From: Micromonospora cremea
Lineage (GTDB): Bacteria; Actinomycetota; Actinomycetes; Mycobacteriales; Micromonosporaceae
Direction: 5' to 3'
Length of the DNA stretch: 64,000 nucleotides
NCBI RefSeq assembly: GCF_900143515.1
Contig: NZ_FSQT01000001.1
Coordinates: 2,418,001-2,482,000, forward strand
This document shows, one piece after another, positions 26,575-35,122 of this stretch. Made by a program: the position numbers and the translations under genes. The notes beneath the pieces are model-generated. The model saw only the letters and a program-made list of their open reading frames with translations. It had not been told where the DNA came from and did not search any database. Position 1 is the stretch's first letter, and the number at the start of each line of letters is the position of its first letter.

Positions 26575-28000
26575 CCATCCGGTCCTCGGCGGCCCGCCAG
26601 GCCACCTCGTCACCGCGCGGCTCGTACCTCACGATGTGCTCAGTCCCGCGCAGAACGGTCCGCAGGGCAGCCAGGTCGCCGTTGATCACACCGGCGGCGC
26701 GGGCCTGTACCAGGACGTTGCCCAGCGCGGTGGCCTCGACGGGACCGGCGAGCACCGGCAGTCCGCAGGCGTCGGCGGTGAGCTGGCACAGCAGTTCGTT
26801 GCGGGCGCCGCCGCCGACGATGTGCACGGCGTCGACGTGCCGGCCGGAGAGCTGCTGGGCCTGTCGGACGGCACGCCGGTGCGCCAGCGCGAGGCTGTCC
26901 ATGATGCATCGGACGGTGGCCGCCGGGCCTGCGGGCACCGGCTCGCCGGCGCGCCGGCAGGCGTCGGCGATTAGCGTGGGCATGTCGCCGGGCGGCAGGA
27001 ACGCCGGGTCGTCCGGGTCCACGACGGAGCGGAAGGCCGGTTCCCGGGCCGCCCGCCGCAGCAGGTCGGTCAGGTCGCCGCCGCCCCAGGCGCGCAGCGA
27101 TTCCTGCAGCAGCCACAGGCCCATCACGTTGCGCAGGTAGCGGAACGTGCCGTCGACGCCGGACTCGTTGGTGAAGTTGGCCCGGCGGCTCGCCTCGCTG
27201 AGTACCGGGGCGTCGAGTTCGACGCCCACGAGAGACCAGGTTCCGCACGAGATGTAGGCGAAGTGGTGCCCCGCCGCCGGCACGCCCACCACCGCCGATG
27301 CCGTGTCGTGCGAGCCGACGGCCACCACCTGCGGCGAGCCCGGCAGGGCCAGATCGGGCCGGACCGGGCCGATCCGGGTGCCCGGCTCGCGTAGCGGCGG
27401 GAACAGCTCGCTGCGGATGCCCGCGTCGGCCATCAGGCCGGCGGCCCAGGCCCGCCGCCGCAGGTCGTACAGCTGGGTCGTCGAGGCGTTGGTGAGCTCG
27501 GCGCCGAGCTGGCCGGTGAGCCAGTACGCGATGAGGTCCGGGATCAGCAGCAGCCGGTGGGCGATGTCCAGCTGCGGCGTGCCTGCGGCCGCGACGAGCT
27601 GGTAGAGCGTGTTGAACGGCAGCTGCTGCAGGCCCGTGGTCGTGTAGAGCCGCTCCTCGCCCAGCTGTTTGGCGACCCGCTCGGCGACCCCGTCGGTGCG
27701 GCCGTCCCGGTAGTGCACCGGGTTGCCGAGCAGCGCGCCGGAGGCGTCGACCAGCCCGTAGTCGACTGCCCATGAGTCGATGCCGATGCTGGCCACGGGG
27801 CCGGCGGCGTGTAGACCGTCGAGCACGCCCCGCCACAGGCGGAGGATGTCCCAGTGCAGGGTGTCCCCGGCGCGTACCGGCTCGTTGGTGAACCGGTACG
27901 CCTCCGTCAGGTCCAGCTTTCCAGCGCCGACGCGTCCGACCATGACCCGGCCGCTGGAGGCGCCCAGATCGACGGCGGCAAGGTTGACGACGGTGTTCAC
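26567..28000 (-). CDS. rhaB: Rhamnulokinase
   Basis: About 477 residues of the FGGY kinase family. The GTG at 27998-28000 overlaps the stop of the LuxR-type gene by four bases. The first nucleotide-binding motif is VDLGASSGRVMVG; IGIDSWAVDYGL carries the catalytic Asp; SHDTASAV and SCGTWSLVG are the second phosphate-binding region; IVGGGARNELLCQLTAD is the adenosine loop. It phosphorylates L-rhamnulose to rhamnulose-1-phosphate. Its 3' third is the segment duplicated in front of lutA, so the present gene may be a mosaic joined by recombination. Confidence 0.95.
   Translation of the reverse strand: MNTVVNLAAVDLGASSGRVMVGRVGAGKLDLTEAYRFTNEPVRAGDTLHWDILRLWRGVLDGLHAAGPVASIGIDSWAVDYGLVDASGALLGNPVHYRDGRTDGVAERVAKQLGEERLYTTTGLQQLPFNTLYQLVAAAGTPQLDIAHRLLLIPDLIAYWLTGQLGAELTNASTTQLYDLRRRAWAAGLMADAGIRSELFPPLREPGTRIGPVRPDLALPGSPQVVAVGSHDTASAVVGVPAAGHHFAYISCGTWSLVGVELDAPVLSEASRRANFTNESGVDGTFRYLRNVMGLWLLQESLRAWGGGDLTDLLRRAAREPAFRSVVDPDDPAFLPPGDMPTLIADACRRAGEPVPAGPAATVRCIMDSLALAHRRAVRQAQQLSGRHVDAVHIVGGGARNELLCQLTADACGLPVLAGPVEATALGNVLVQARAAGVINGDLAALRTVLRGTEHIVRYEPRGDEVAWRAAEDRMGG
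26570..26989. repeat. Right copy of rhaB 3' direct repeat
   Basis: The 3' 420 bp of the complete rhaB gene, directly repeated at 15288-15715. The two copies are about 11.27 kb apart. Confidence 0.75.
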
Positions 28001-28200
28001 AGCATCCCCCGTCGAACCGCCCACACCACGGCCTGGATCGGCGCCTTCACGTCGAGCCGGTCGCAGACCGCCCGTATCCGCCGGCGCACGGTTCGCTCGG
28101 AGAGCCCCAGCCGCCGCGCCACCGTCTCGAGCGGCAGCCCAGCCGCCAGCAACCGCAGCAGCCGCAGGTCCTCCTCGTCGAGCACGGGGCTCCTCACCAT
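27997..28200 (-). CDS. Stand-alone LuxR-type HTH protein in the rha operon
   Basis: About 67 residues, consisting of little more than one GerE/LuxR helix-turn-helix: LRLLRLLAAGLPLETVARRL, SERTVRRRIRAVCDRLD, then APIQAVVWAVRRGML. ATG 28200 is chosen with GGGAACG upstream; GTG 28215 is an alternative. There is no sensing domain. It lies between rhaD and rhaB with a four-base overlap to rhaB, so it must be made with the operon. It could bind DNA by itself or modulate the LacI regulator. No function is established. Confidence 0.75.
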   Translation of the reverse strand: MVRSPVLDEEDLRLLRLLAAGLPLETVARRLGLSERTVRRRIRAVCDRLDVKAPIQAVVWAVRRGML

Positions 28201-28230
28201 CACCGTCGTTCCCACCTCGCACCGGCCGGC

Positions 28231-30273
28231 TCAGCGGAGGAAGGCCGCGGCGACGCCAGCGTCCACCGGAACGTGCAGCCCCGTCGTGTGCGTCAGGTCC
28301 CCGGCGGTGAGCACGAAGACGGCGTTGGCGACGTGCTCGGGCAGCACCTCCCGCTTGAGCAGGGTGCGCTGGGCGTAGAACTCCCCCAGCTTCTCCTCCG
28401 GCACCCCGTAGACGGCGGCGCGCTGAGCACCCCAGCCACCGGCGAAGATGCCGGAGCCGCGCACCACTCCGTCGGGGTTGACGCCGTTGACCCGGATGCC
28501 GTGGCCGCCCAGCTCGGCGGCGAGGAGACGGACCTGGTGCGCCTGGTCGGCCTTGGCCGCCCCGTAGGCGACGTTGTTCGGGCCGGCGAACAGGGAGTTC
28601 TTGCTGGAGATGTAGACGATGTCCCCGCCCATCGCCTGGTCGATAAGGACCCGCGCGGTCTCGCGCGAGACCAGGAAGGAGCCCTTAGCCATGACGTCGT
28701 GCTGCACGTCCCAGTCGGCCTCGGTGGTGTCCAGCAGCGACTTGGACAACGACAGCCCGGCGTTGTTGACCACCAGGTCCAGGCCGCCGAAGGCGAGGAC
28801 CGCCGCGCGGACCGCGGCGGCCACCGCGGCGGCGTCGGTCACGTCCAGCGGTACGGCCACCGCAGCGTCCGCCCCGCCGAGTTCGCCGGCGACCGCCTCG
28901 GCGGCGGCGGTGTCCCGGTCGGTGACCACCACGCAGGCGCCCTCGGCGGCCAGCCGGTGGGCGATGGCCCGACCGATGCCGGAGCCGGCGCCGGTGACCA
29001 GGGCGATGCGGGTGGCCAGCGGCTTCGGCTTGGGCATCCGGGCCAGCTTGGCCTCTTCGAGGGCCCAGTATTCGATGCGGAACTTTTCGGCCTCGTCGAT
29101 CGGGGCGTAGCGGGACACCGCCTCGGCGCCCCGCATGACGTTGATGGCGTTGACGTAGAACTCGCCGGCGACCCGGGCGGTCTGCTTGTTGGCCCCGAAG
29201 CTGAACATGCCCACTCCGGGCACGAGCACGATGGCCGGGTCGGCACCGCGCATCGGCGGGCTGTCCGGGGTGGCGTGGCGCTCGTAGTAGGCGCGGTAGT
29301 CGTCCCGGTAGGCGGCGTGTAGTTCGCGGAGCCGCGCGACGGTGTCCGCAAGCGGGGCGGTGGGCGGCAGGTCGAGCACCATCGGGCGGACCTTGGTGCG
29401 CAGGAAGTGGTCCGGGCACGAGGTGCCGAGCGCGGCGAGGGCGGGGTGCCCCTCGCGGGCGACGAAGTCGAGCACTACGTCGCTGTCGGTGAAGTGCCCC
29501 ACCTGCGGTCGGTCGGTCGACGCCAGTCCCCGGATTACCGTCGCAAGCGCCGCCGCCCGGGCGCGCCGCTCGTCGGGCGGCAGCGGCTCGTGGCCGGCGA
29601 CCACCGGGCCGAATGGCTCGGGTCGGCCCCGCTCGTCGAGGTACGCCTGCGCGGACCGGATGATCTCCCGCGAGTTGCGCTCGCACTCCTCGCTGGTCGC
29701 ACCCCAGGCGGTGATGCCGTGCCCGCCGAGGATGACGCCGATCGCCTGGGGGTTGGCCTTCGCGACGGCGGTGATGTCGAGGCCGAGCTGGAAGCCGGGT
29801 CGCCGCCACGGGACCCACCGCACCCGGTCGCCGAAGATCTCCTTGGTCAGCTCCGGCCCGTCGGCGGCGGTGGCGACCGCGATGCCGGCGTCGGGATGCA
29901 GGTGGTCGACGTGAGCGGCGTCGACCAGGCCGTGCATCGCGGTGTCGATGGACGGCGCGGCGCCGCCACGGCCGTGCAGGCAGTAGTCGAACGCGGCGAC
30001 CATCTCGTCCTCGCGCTCGATCCCGGGGTAGACGTCGACGAGGGCGCGCAGCCGGTCGAGCCGCAGCACGGCCAGGCCCGCCTCGGTGATCGTGCCGAGG
30101 TCGCCGCCGGAGCCCTTGACCCACAACAGGTGCACCGGGCCGCCGGTCACCGGGTCCGTGGCCTCGCCCTTGGCGGAAGTGTTGCCGCCGGCGTAGTTGG
30201 TCGTGGTCGGGTCGGCGCCGAGCCGGTTGCTGCGGGCGATGAGCGCCTGAACCTCAGAATGCATCGTCCTCAC
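28231..30273 (-). CDS. rhaD: Bifunctional rhamnulose-1-phosphate aldolase / L-lactaldehyde dehydrogenase (RhaD-type)
   Basis: A 680-residue fusion. Residues about 1-400 form a class II (zinc) aldolase, with the metal histidines in DAAHVDHLHPD and the later VILGGHGITAWG. Residues about 420-680 form a short-chain dehydrogenase, with the cofactor loop VTGAGSGIGRAIAH and a catalytic Tyr-x3-Lys in VAYGAAKAD. The aldolase cleaves L-rhamnulose-1-phosphate to DHAP and L-lactaldehyde; the SDR half oxidises L-lactaldehyde to L-lactate, as known for the RhaEW fusion family. This makes the nearby lutABC a logical continuation. Confidence 0.93.
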   Translation of the reverse strand: MRTMHSEVQALIARSNRLGADPTTTNYAGGNTSAKGEATDPVTGGPVHLLWVKGSGGDLGTITEAGLAVLRLDRLRALVDVYPGIEREDEMVAAFDYCLHGRGGAAPSIDTAMHGLVDAAHVDHLHPDAGIAVATAADGPELTKEIFGDRVRWVPWRRPGFQLGLDITAVAKANPQAIGVILGGHGITAWGATSEECERNSREIIRSAQAYLDERGRPEPFGPVVAGHEPLPPDERRARAAALATVIRGLASTDRPQVGHFTDSDVVLDFVAREGHPALAALGTSCPDHFLRTKVRPMVLDLPPTAPLADTVARLRELHAAYRDDYRAYYERHATPDSPPMRGADPAIVLVPGVGMFSFGANKQTARVAGEFYVNAINVMRGAEAVSRYAPIDEAEKFRIEYWALEEAKLARMPKPKPLATRIALVTGAGSGIGRAIAHRLAAEGACVVVTDRDTAAAEAVAGELGGADAAVAVPLDVTDAAAVAAAVRAAVLAFGGLDLVVNNAGLSLSKSLLDTTEADWDVQHDVMAKGSFLVSRETARVLIDQAMGGDIVYISSKNSLFAGPNNVAYGAAKADQAHQVRLLAAELGGHGIRVNGVNPDGVVRGSGIFAGGWGAQRAAVYGVPEEKLGEFYAQRTLLKREVLPEHVANAVFVLTAGDLTHTTGLHVPVDAGVAAAFLR

Positions 30274-30300
30274 GTCTCCTGTGTGCGTTCTCGGTGGTGG

Positions 30301-31482
30301 TCAGGCGCCCCAGCCGGCCTGCTGGCCGCCAGCCCGTTCGGCCCGGATGCGCTCGAAGTAGCCGGAGCGGGCGTAGGCGGCCATGGGGTCGGGATCCAGG
30401 CCCAGGTCGGCACGCAGCTCGGCGAGCAGCGGCCGAACGTCGCTGTTGTAGGCGTCCATCAGGGCCGCGTTCGCGCCGAGCACGTCACCGGCCTGCTGGG
30501 CGGCCGCGAGCGCCCCGGCGTCGACGAGCAGCGCCTTGGCGGTGGCCTCCTGCACGTTGAGCACCGAACGGATGATGGCCGGGATCTTCGGCTCGATGTT
30601 GTGGCACTGGTCGAGCATGAACGCGATCCCCGCCTCGGGGCGCAGGGCGTCGCCCCGGACGATCTCGTACATGATGCGGAACAGCTGGAACGGGTCCGCC
30701 GAGCCGACCATCAGGTCGTCGTCGGCGTAGAAGCGGGAATTGAAGTCGAAGCCGCCCAGCTTCCCGACCCGCAGCAGGAACGCCACGATGAACTCGATGT
30801 TGGTGCCCGGCGCGTGGTGCCCGGTGTCGATGACCACCTGCGCCTTCGGGCCCAGCTCCAGGCAGTGCGCGTAGGCGGTGCCCCAGTCCGGCACGTCGGT
30901 GGTGTAGAAGGCCGGCTCGAACAGCTTGTACTCCAGCAGTATCCGCTGATTCGGGCCGAGCCGGTCGTACACCTCCCGCAGCGCGGTGGCGAGCCGGTCC
31001 TGCCGGGCGCGGATGTCATCCTGGCCCGGGTAGTTCGTGCCGTCGGAGAACCACAGTTTCAGGTCCCGGGATCCAGTGGCATCCATGATGTCCACGCACT
31101 CGAGCAGGTGGTCGGTCGCCTTGCGGCGCACCCTGGGGTCGGGATTGGTGACGCTGCCCAGCATGTAGTCCGGGTCCTGGAACACGTTCGAGTTGATCGC
31201 GCCGAGCCCCATCCCCAGGTCCGTCGCGTGTTTCGCCAGGTCGGCGTAGTCGTCGACCCGGTCCCACGGGATGTGCAGCGCCACCGTCGGCGCCGCCCCG
31301 GTGAGCCGGTGCACCACAGCGGCGTCCGCGATCTTCTCGTACGGGTCGCGCGGCACGCCCTCCTGTGGGAAGACCTTGAACCGGGTGCCGGAGTTGGCGT
31401 ACGCCCAGGACGGGGTTTCGATGCGCTGGGTGCGCAGGGCCTGCTTGACCCGCTCCCGGGCCGGCGCGTCGGACTGGCTCAT
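30301..31482 (-). CDS. rhaI: L-rhamnose isomerase
   Basis: About 393 residues of the xylose-isomerase-like TIM-barrel family. It starts at ATG 31480-31482, overlapping the rhaM stop by four bases. Metal and substrate residues lie in IDTGHHAPGTNIE, DFNSRFYADDDL and MLDQCHNIEPK. The length fits the actinobacterial and Pseudomonas stutzeri type rather than the E. coli RhaA type. It converts L-rhamnose to L-rhamnulose, the second step after RhaM mutarotation. Confidence 0.94.
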   Translation of the reverse strand: MSQSDAPARERVKQALRTQRIETPSWAYANSGTRFKVFPQEGVPRDPYEKIADAAVVHRLTGAAPTVALHIPWDRVDDYADLAKHATDLGMGLGAINSNVFQDPDYMLGSVTNPDPRVRRKATDHLLECVDIMDATGSRDLKLWFSDGTNYPGQDDIRARQDRLATALREVYDRLGPNQRILLEYKLFEPAFYTTDVPDWGTAYAHCLELGPKAQVVIDTGHHAPGTNIEFIVAFLLRVGKLGGFDFNSRFYADDDLMVGSADPFQLFRIMYEIVRGDALRPEAGIAFMLDQCHNIEPKIPAIIRSVLNVQEATAKALLVDAGALAAAQQAGDVLGANAALMDAYNSDVRPLLAELRADLGLDPDPMAAYARSGYFERIRAERAGGQQAGWGA

Positions 31483-31832
31483 GCTTGTTCTCCCGTCTGG
31501 GCGGCGAGCTGCGCCTCGAGGTTGAAAACCTCCGCAAGCGGCCGCATGGCACGGTCTGCCGTGCCATGGTCGAGGTTGAGGAAGAAGGGCGCCATCTCCG
31601 CCTGCCAGCGGCTGTTGACGTCGCGGGTCTGCATGGCGGCCTGGGCCGCCGTGAAGTCGTCGGTGACCAGGTAGCCCACGAGCAGGCCGTCCTCGCGGAG
31701 GAAGAGCGAGTAGTCGCGCCATCCGCACTCGGCGAGGGCCGTGAGCATCTCCGGCCAGACCCGCTCGTGCCGGGCGCGGTACTCGTCGAGGCGGGCCGGG
31801 TCGACCTGCAGGGTGAAGCAGATGCGGGGCAT
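31479..31832 (-). CDS. rhaM: L-rhamnose mutarotase
   Basis: A 117-residue ferredoxin-fold protein of the RhaM family. Typical features are the start CFTLQVDPARLDEYRARHE with its catalytic-site His, WPEMLTALAECGWRDYS, and the final NLDHG stretch. It equilibrates alpha and beta rhamnose for the isomerase. A hairpin separates it from the upstream binding-protein gene. Confidence 0.93.
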   Translation of the reverse strand: MPRICFTLQVDPARLDEYRARHERVWPEMLTALAECGWRDYSLFLREDGLLVGYLVTDDFTAAQAAMQTRDVNSRWQAEMAPFFLNLDHGTADRAMRPLAEVFNLEAQLAAQTGEQA

Positions 31833-31847
31833 GGTTCTCCCGTCGGC

Positions 31848-31889
31848 GCCCCGGCCGGCGCCCGCGAGGAGCGACGGCGCCGGCCGGGC
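31848..31889 (-). terminator. Hairpin between rhaS-type and rhaM genes
   Basis: GC-rich arms at 31848-31861 and 31877-31889 are near-perfect complements (GCGCCGGCCGGGC pairs with the first arm). It lies in the 63-bp gap and probably weakens read-through from the transport part to the catabolic part. Confidence 0.55.
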
Positions 31890-31895
31890 AGCGCT

Positions 31896-32984
31896 TCAGA
31901 ACTGGAACTGGTCGATGTTGTTCTTGTCGAAGACGGTGGGCGGGCCGAGGATGACCACCCCGTCCTTGCCGACGGTGAACTCGCCGAGCTTGCCGGCCTT
32001 GAACTTGTCGCCCTCGGCGCCGGTGATCTGGCCGGAGGCCAGCGCCGCGCCGGCGTACGCCGCGAGGTAGCCGAGGTCGGCCGGGCTCCACAGGGCGAAC
32101 GCGTCGACGGTGCCGTCCTTGACGTACTGGCGCATCTGGTTCGGGGTGCCCAGACCGGTCAGCTTGACCTTGCCCTTGTACTGCGATCCGCTGAGGTAGC
32201 GCCCGGCGGCCGCGACGCCGACGGTGGTCGGGGAGATGATGCCCTTGAGGTTGGGGTACGACTGCAGCAGGCCCTGGGTCTCCTGGAAGGACTTCTGGTC
32301 GTCGTCGTTGCCGTACGCCACGGTGACCAGCTTGATCTTGCTGTACTCGGGCTTCTTCAGCTCGTCCTTCATCAGCGCGATCCAGGCGTTCTGGTTGGTC
32401 GCGTTGGCGGTCGCGGAGAGGATCGCGATCTCGCCCTCGCCGCCGATCTGCTGCGAGATCAGCTTGACCTGGTTCTCCGCGATGCCCTCCGCGGTGACCT
32501 GGTTGACGAAGATCTGCCGGCACTCCGGCTTGGTGTCCGAGTCGAAGGTGACGATCTTCGCGCCGGCCGCCTTCGCCTGGTTGAGCGCCCCGCAGATGGC
32601 GTTCGGGTCGTTGGCCGAGGTGACGATCACGTCCATGCCCTGCTGCGACAGGGTGTTGATGTAGCTGACCTGGGACGAGGCGCTGGCCTCGGAGGGACCG
32701 ACCTCCTTGAACTCACCCTTGATCTCGGTGACCGCATCCTTGCCGCCGTTGTCCGAGACGGTGAAGTAGGGGTTGTTCAGCTGCTTCGGCAGGAAGGCGA
32801 TCTTGAGACCTTCCTTGATGGCGGCGTCGGGATTGGCGGCGCCGCTGGCCTGGTTGCCACTGTCGGTGTCGTTGCCGGAGTTGTCCCGGGTGGTGCCGCC
32901 ACAGGCGGCGCTGAGCAGCAGTGCGGCGAGGGCGAGGCCGGTGGCCCCGACACGGAGGCCTCTGCGGTATGCGGACATCGTCAT
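31896..32984 (-). CDS. rhaS: Rhamnose ABC importer substrate-binding lipoprotein
   Basis: A 362-residue periplasmic-binding-protein-type sugar binder with a signal sequence and a lipobox at LLLSAACGG. Sugar-binding fold features include IAFLPKQLNNPYFTVSDNGG and DVIVTSANDPNAICGAL. Gene order (ATPase, two permeases, binding protein, then rhaM and rhaI) matches the rhizobial and actinobacterial RhaTPQS system, so L-rhamnose is the likely ligand. The symbol denotes this transporter protein, not the E. coli regulator. Confidence 0.9.
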   Translation of the reverse strand: MTMSAYRRGLRVGATGLALAALLLSAACGGTTRDNSGNDTDSGNQASGAANPDAAIKEGLKIAFLPKQLNNPYFTVSDNGGKDAVTEIKGEFKEVGPSEASASSQVSYINTLSQQGMDVIVTSANDPNAICGALNQAKAAGAKIVTFDSDTKPECRQIFVNQVTAEGIAENQVKLISQQIGGEGEIAILSATANATNQNAWIALMKDELKKPEYSKIKLVTVAYGNDDDQKSFQETQGLLQSYPNLKGIISPTTVGVAAAGRYLSGSQYKGKVKLTGLGTPNQMRQYVKDGTVDAFALWSPADLGYLAAYAGAALASGQITGAEGDKFKAGKLGEFTVGKDGVVILGPPTVFDKNNIDQFQF

Positions 32985-33015
32985 CCTTCCGGGGGTGGTT
33001 GGTGAGCGGGGGACG

Positions 33016-34071
33016 TCACGAAGCGACGGGCTGCCGCTGTCGTCGACGGTGCAGCCGCGCGCGGATGTCCGCGACGGCGTTGGGCAGCACCACGGATGCG
33101 ATGAGCAGGGTGCCGGTGACGATGGTCAGCGCGTTGGCGTCCACGTCGGCGAGCTGCAACGCGTTGCGCAGGACGCCGAGGAGCAGGACGCCGGCCAGCA
33201 CACCGAGCAGCGCACCCCGACCGCCGAAGATCGAAACTCCGCCGAGCAGCACGGCGGTGACGACGGTCAGCTCCAGGCCGGTGGCGTTGTCGCCGCGGGC
33301 GCTGGCGTACCGCAGGGTCCAGAAGATGCCGACCAGCCCGCACACGGCGCCGGAGACCACGAAGAGCCAGAACTTCGTCCGGGCCACCGATACGCCGGTG
33401 AACGTGGCGGCCTGGTCGTTGTTGCCCATGGCGTAGAGCGCCCGGCCGGCCGGGGTGGCGTGCAGCACGACCCCGAACACCACTGCGAGCAGCAGCAGCG
33501 GCACCAGCACCACCGGGATCGACGTGCCGGGGATGTTCTGCACCACGGCGGCGGTCCAGTCGGCCGGGAAGTCCGCGACCGCCTGGTCGCCGAGCACGAC
33601 GAAGGAAAGCCCCCGGTAGAGGGCGAGCGTGCCGATGGTCACCGCCAGCGACGGCAGGCCGAAGCCGGTGACGAACAGGCCGTTCACCGCGCCGAGCACC
33701 GCGCCGAGCAGCACCACGAGGACGCAGATGAGCTCCAGGGACAGTCCACTGGAGAGCCACAGCTGCCCCATCAGCGTGCTGCACAGGCCGACCATGCTGG
33801 CGACCGAGAGGTCGATCTCGCCGGTGATCACGATCAGGGTCATCGGCAGCGCGATGAGCGCCAGCGGCACCAGGTCGAGCAGCAGGAACTGGGCGTTGCG
33901 GCCGGTGGCGAAGTTCTCCACGGTCAGCCCGGCGACCAGCACGGCCACCACGAGGGCAGCGACGATCACCGCGTCCCAGGAGCCGAGCAGCCCGCGCAGG
34001 GTGGCGAGACGGCCCGGGCCGAGCTCGGCCTCGACGGTGGGCGGTGCGGCGTACAGGCTGTCATGCGCCAT
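33016..34071 (-). CDS. rhaQ: Rhamnose ABC importer permease
   Basis: A 351-residue BPD-transp-2 family permease with about ten hydrophobic segments and the family motif ITGEIDLSVASMVGL, later followed by GVSIFGGRGALLGVLAG. Its start overlaps the end of the first permease by 11 bp. It pairs with the permease at 34061-35122. P and Q names are assigned by position only. Confidence 0.88.
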   Translation of the reverse strand: MAHDSLYAAPPTVEAELGPGRLATLRGLLGSWDAVIVAALVVAVLVAGLTVENFATGRNAQFLLLDLVPLALIALPMTLIVITGEIDLSVASMVGLCSTLMGQLWLSSGLSLELICVLVVLLGAVLGAVNGLFVTGFGLPSLAVTIGTLALYRGLSFVVLGDQAVADFPADWTAAVVQNIPGTSIPVVLVPLLLLAVVFGVVLHATPAGRALYAMGNNDQAATFTGVSVARTKFWLFVVSGAVCGLVGIFWTLRYASARGDNATGLELTVVTAVLLGGVSIFGGRGALLGVLAGVLLLGVLRNALQLADVDANALTIVTGTLLIASVVLPNAVADIRARLHRRRQRQPVAS

Positions 34072-35122
34072 GGGCGCTTCTCCCTCGGAGGCGGGCCGCC
34101 ACCCGCAGGGCCAGGAGCCGGTCCAGCCCGATGGCGGCGAGGATGAGCGCGCCGACCACGGCCTGCTGCCAGAACGGGTCGATGCGCAGGACGGCGAGCG
34201 AGCTGCCGATCGTGGTCAGCAGCACCGCGCCGAGCGCCGCGCCGTAGGCGCTGCCGCTGCCGCCGAAGATCGCCACCCCGCCGACCACGGCGGCGGCGAC
34301 GACCTGGAGTTCCAGGCCGGTGCCGGCGGCCGCGTCGAGGGTGCCGAACCGGGCCGCGTACAGCACGCCGGCGAGGCCGGCGAGCGCGCCGTTGGCGACG
34401 AACACGGCGAACACCCGCCGGCCCACCGCGATGCCGGAGAGCCGGGCGGCGGCCGGTTCGGAGCCGATCGCGTACAGCTCCCGGCCGCTGCGGTAGGAGC
34501 GCAGGTAGTAGCCGACGGCGGCGACGACGACCAGCGCCACGAGGAACAGCACGGGTACGCCGAGCACGGTCTGGTTACCAAGCCGCAGGAACGACGAGGG
34601 CATGTCGGCGGCGTTGATCTGCCGGCCGGACGCCCAGTAGTAGTCAACGCCGCGGAAGGCGTAGAGGGTGCCGAGGGTGATGACCAGGGCGGGCACCCGG
34701 GCCACCGCGATCAGGCCGCCGTTGACCACGCCGCAGAGCGCGCCCAGCGCGACACCCACCACGAGCGCCACGGGCCACGGGGTGCCGGGCGCGCTGAGGA
34801 ACAGCGAGCCGGTGGCGAACGCGACCAGACCCAGGATCGAGCCGACGGAGAGGTCGACGTTGCGGGTGACGATGACCAGGGTCTGCCCGACCGCCAGGAT
34901 CACCAGGATCGCGCAGCCCAGCAGCAGGTCCTTGACGCTCTGTCCGCTCAGGAACCGGTCGTTGCGCACGGTGGTCACCAGGACCAGCAGCCCGAGCGCG
35001 ATCAGCAGGCTCAGCTCGCGTACGGCGAGCAGCCGTTCGGTGAGGCCGCGGCGGTGCCGGTCGGGGTCGGTCGGGGTGTTCCCGGCGACCTGCTCGGGCG
35101 CGCCGGTGTCGGTGCGGCTCAT
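34061..35122 (-). CDS. rhaP: Rhamnose ABC importer permease
   Basis: About 353 residues, starting at ATG 35120-35122, which overlaps the ATPase stop by four bases. It is a BPD-transp-2 permease with [19 protein letters not shown] and the glycine-rich [16 protein letters not shown] near the C-terminus. Together with the next gene it forms the membrane pore of the rhamnose importer. Confidence 0.88.
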   Translation of the reverse strand: MSRTDTGAPEQVAGNTPTDPDRHRRGLTERLLAVRELSLLIALGLLVLVTTVRNDRFLSGQSVKDLLLGCAILVILAVGQTLVIVTRNVDLSVGSILGLVAFATGSLFLSAPGTPWPVALVVGVALGALCGVVNGGLIAVARVPALVITLGTLYAFRGVDYYWASGRQINAADMPSSFLRLGNQTVLGVPVLFLVALVVVAAVGYYLRSYRSGRELYAIGSEPAAARLSGIAVGRRVFAVFVANGALAGLAGVLYAARFGTLDAAAGTGLELQVVAAAVVGGVAIFGGSGSAYGAALGAVLLTTIGSSLAVLRIDPFWQQAVVGALILAAIGLDRLLALRVAARLRGRSAHGA

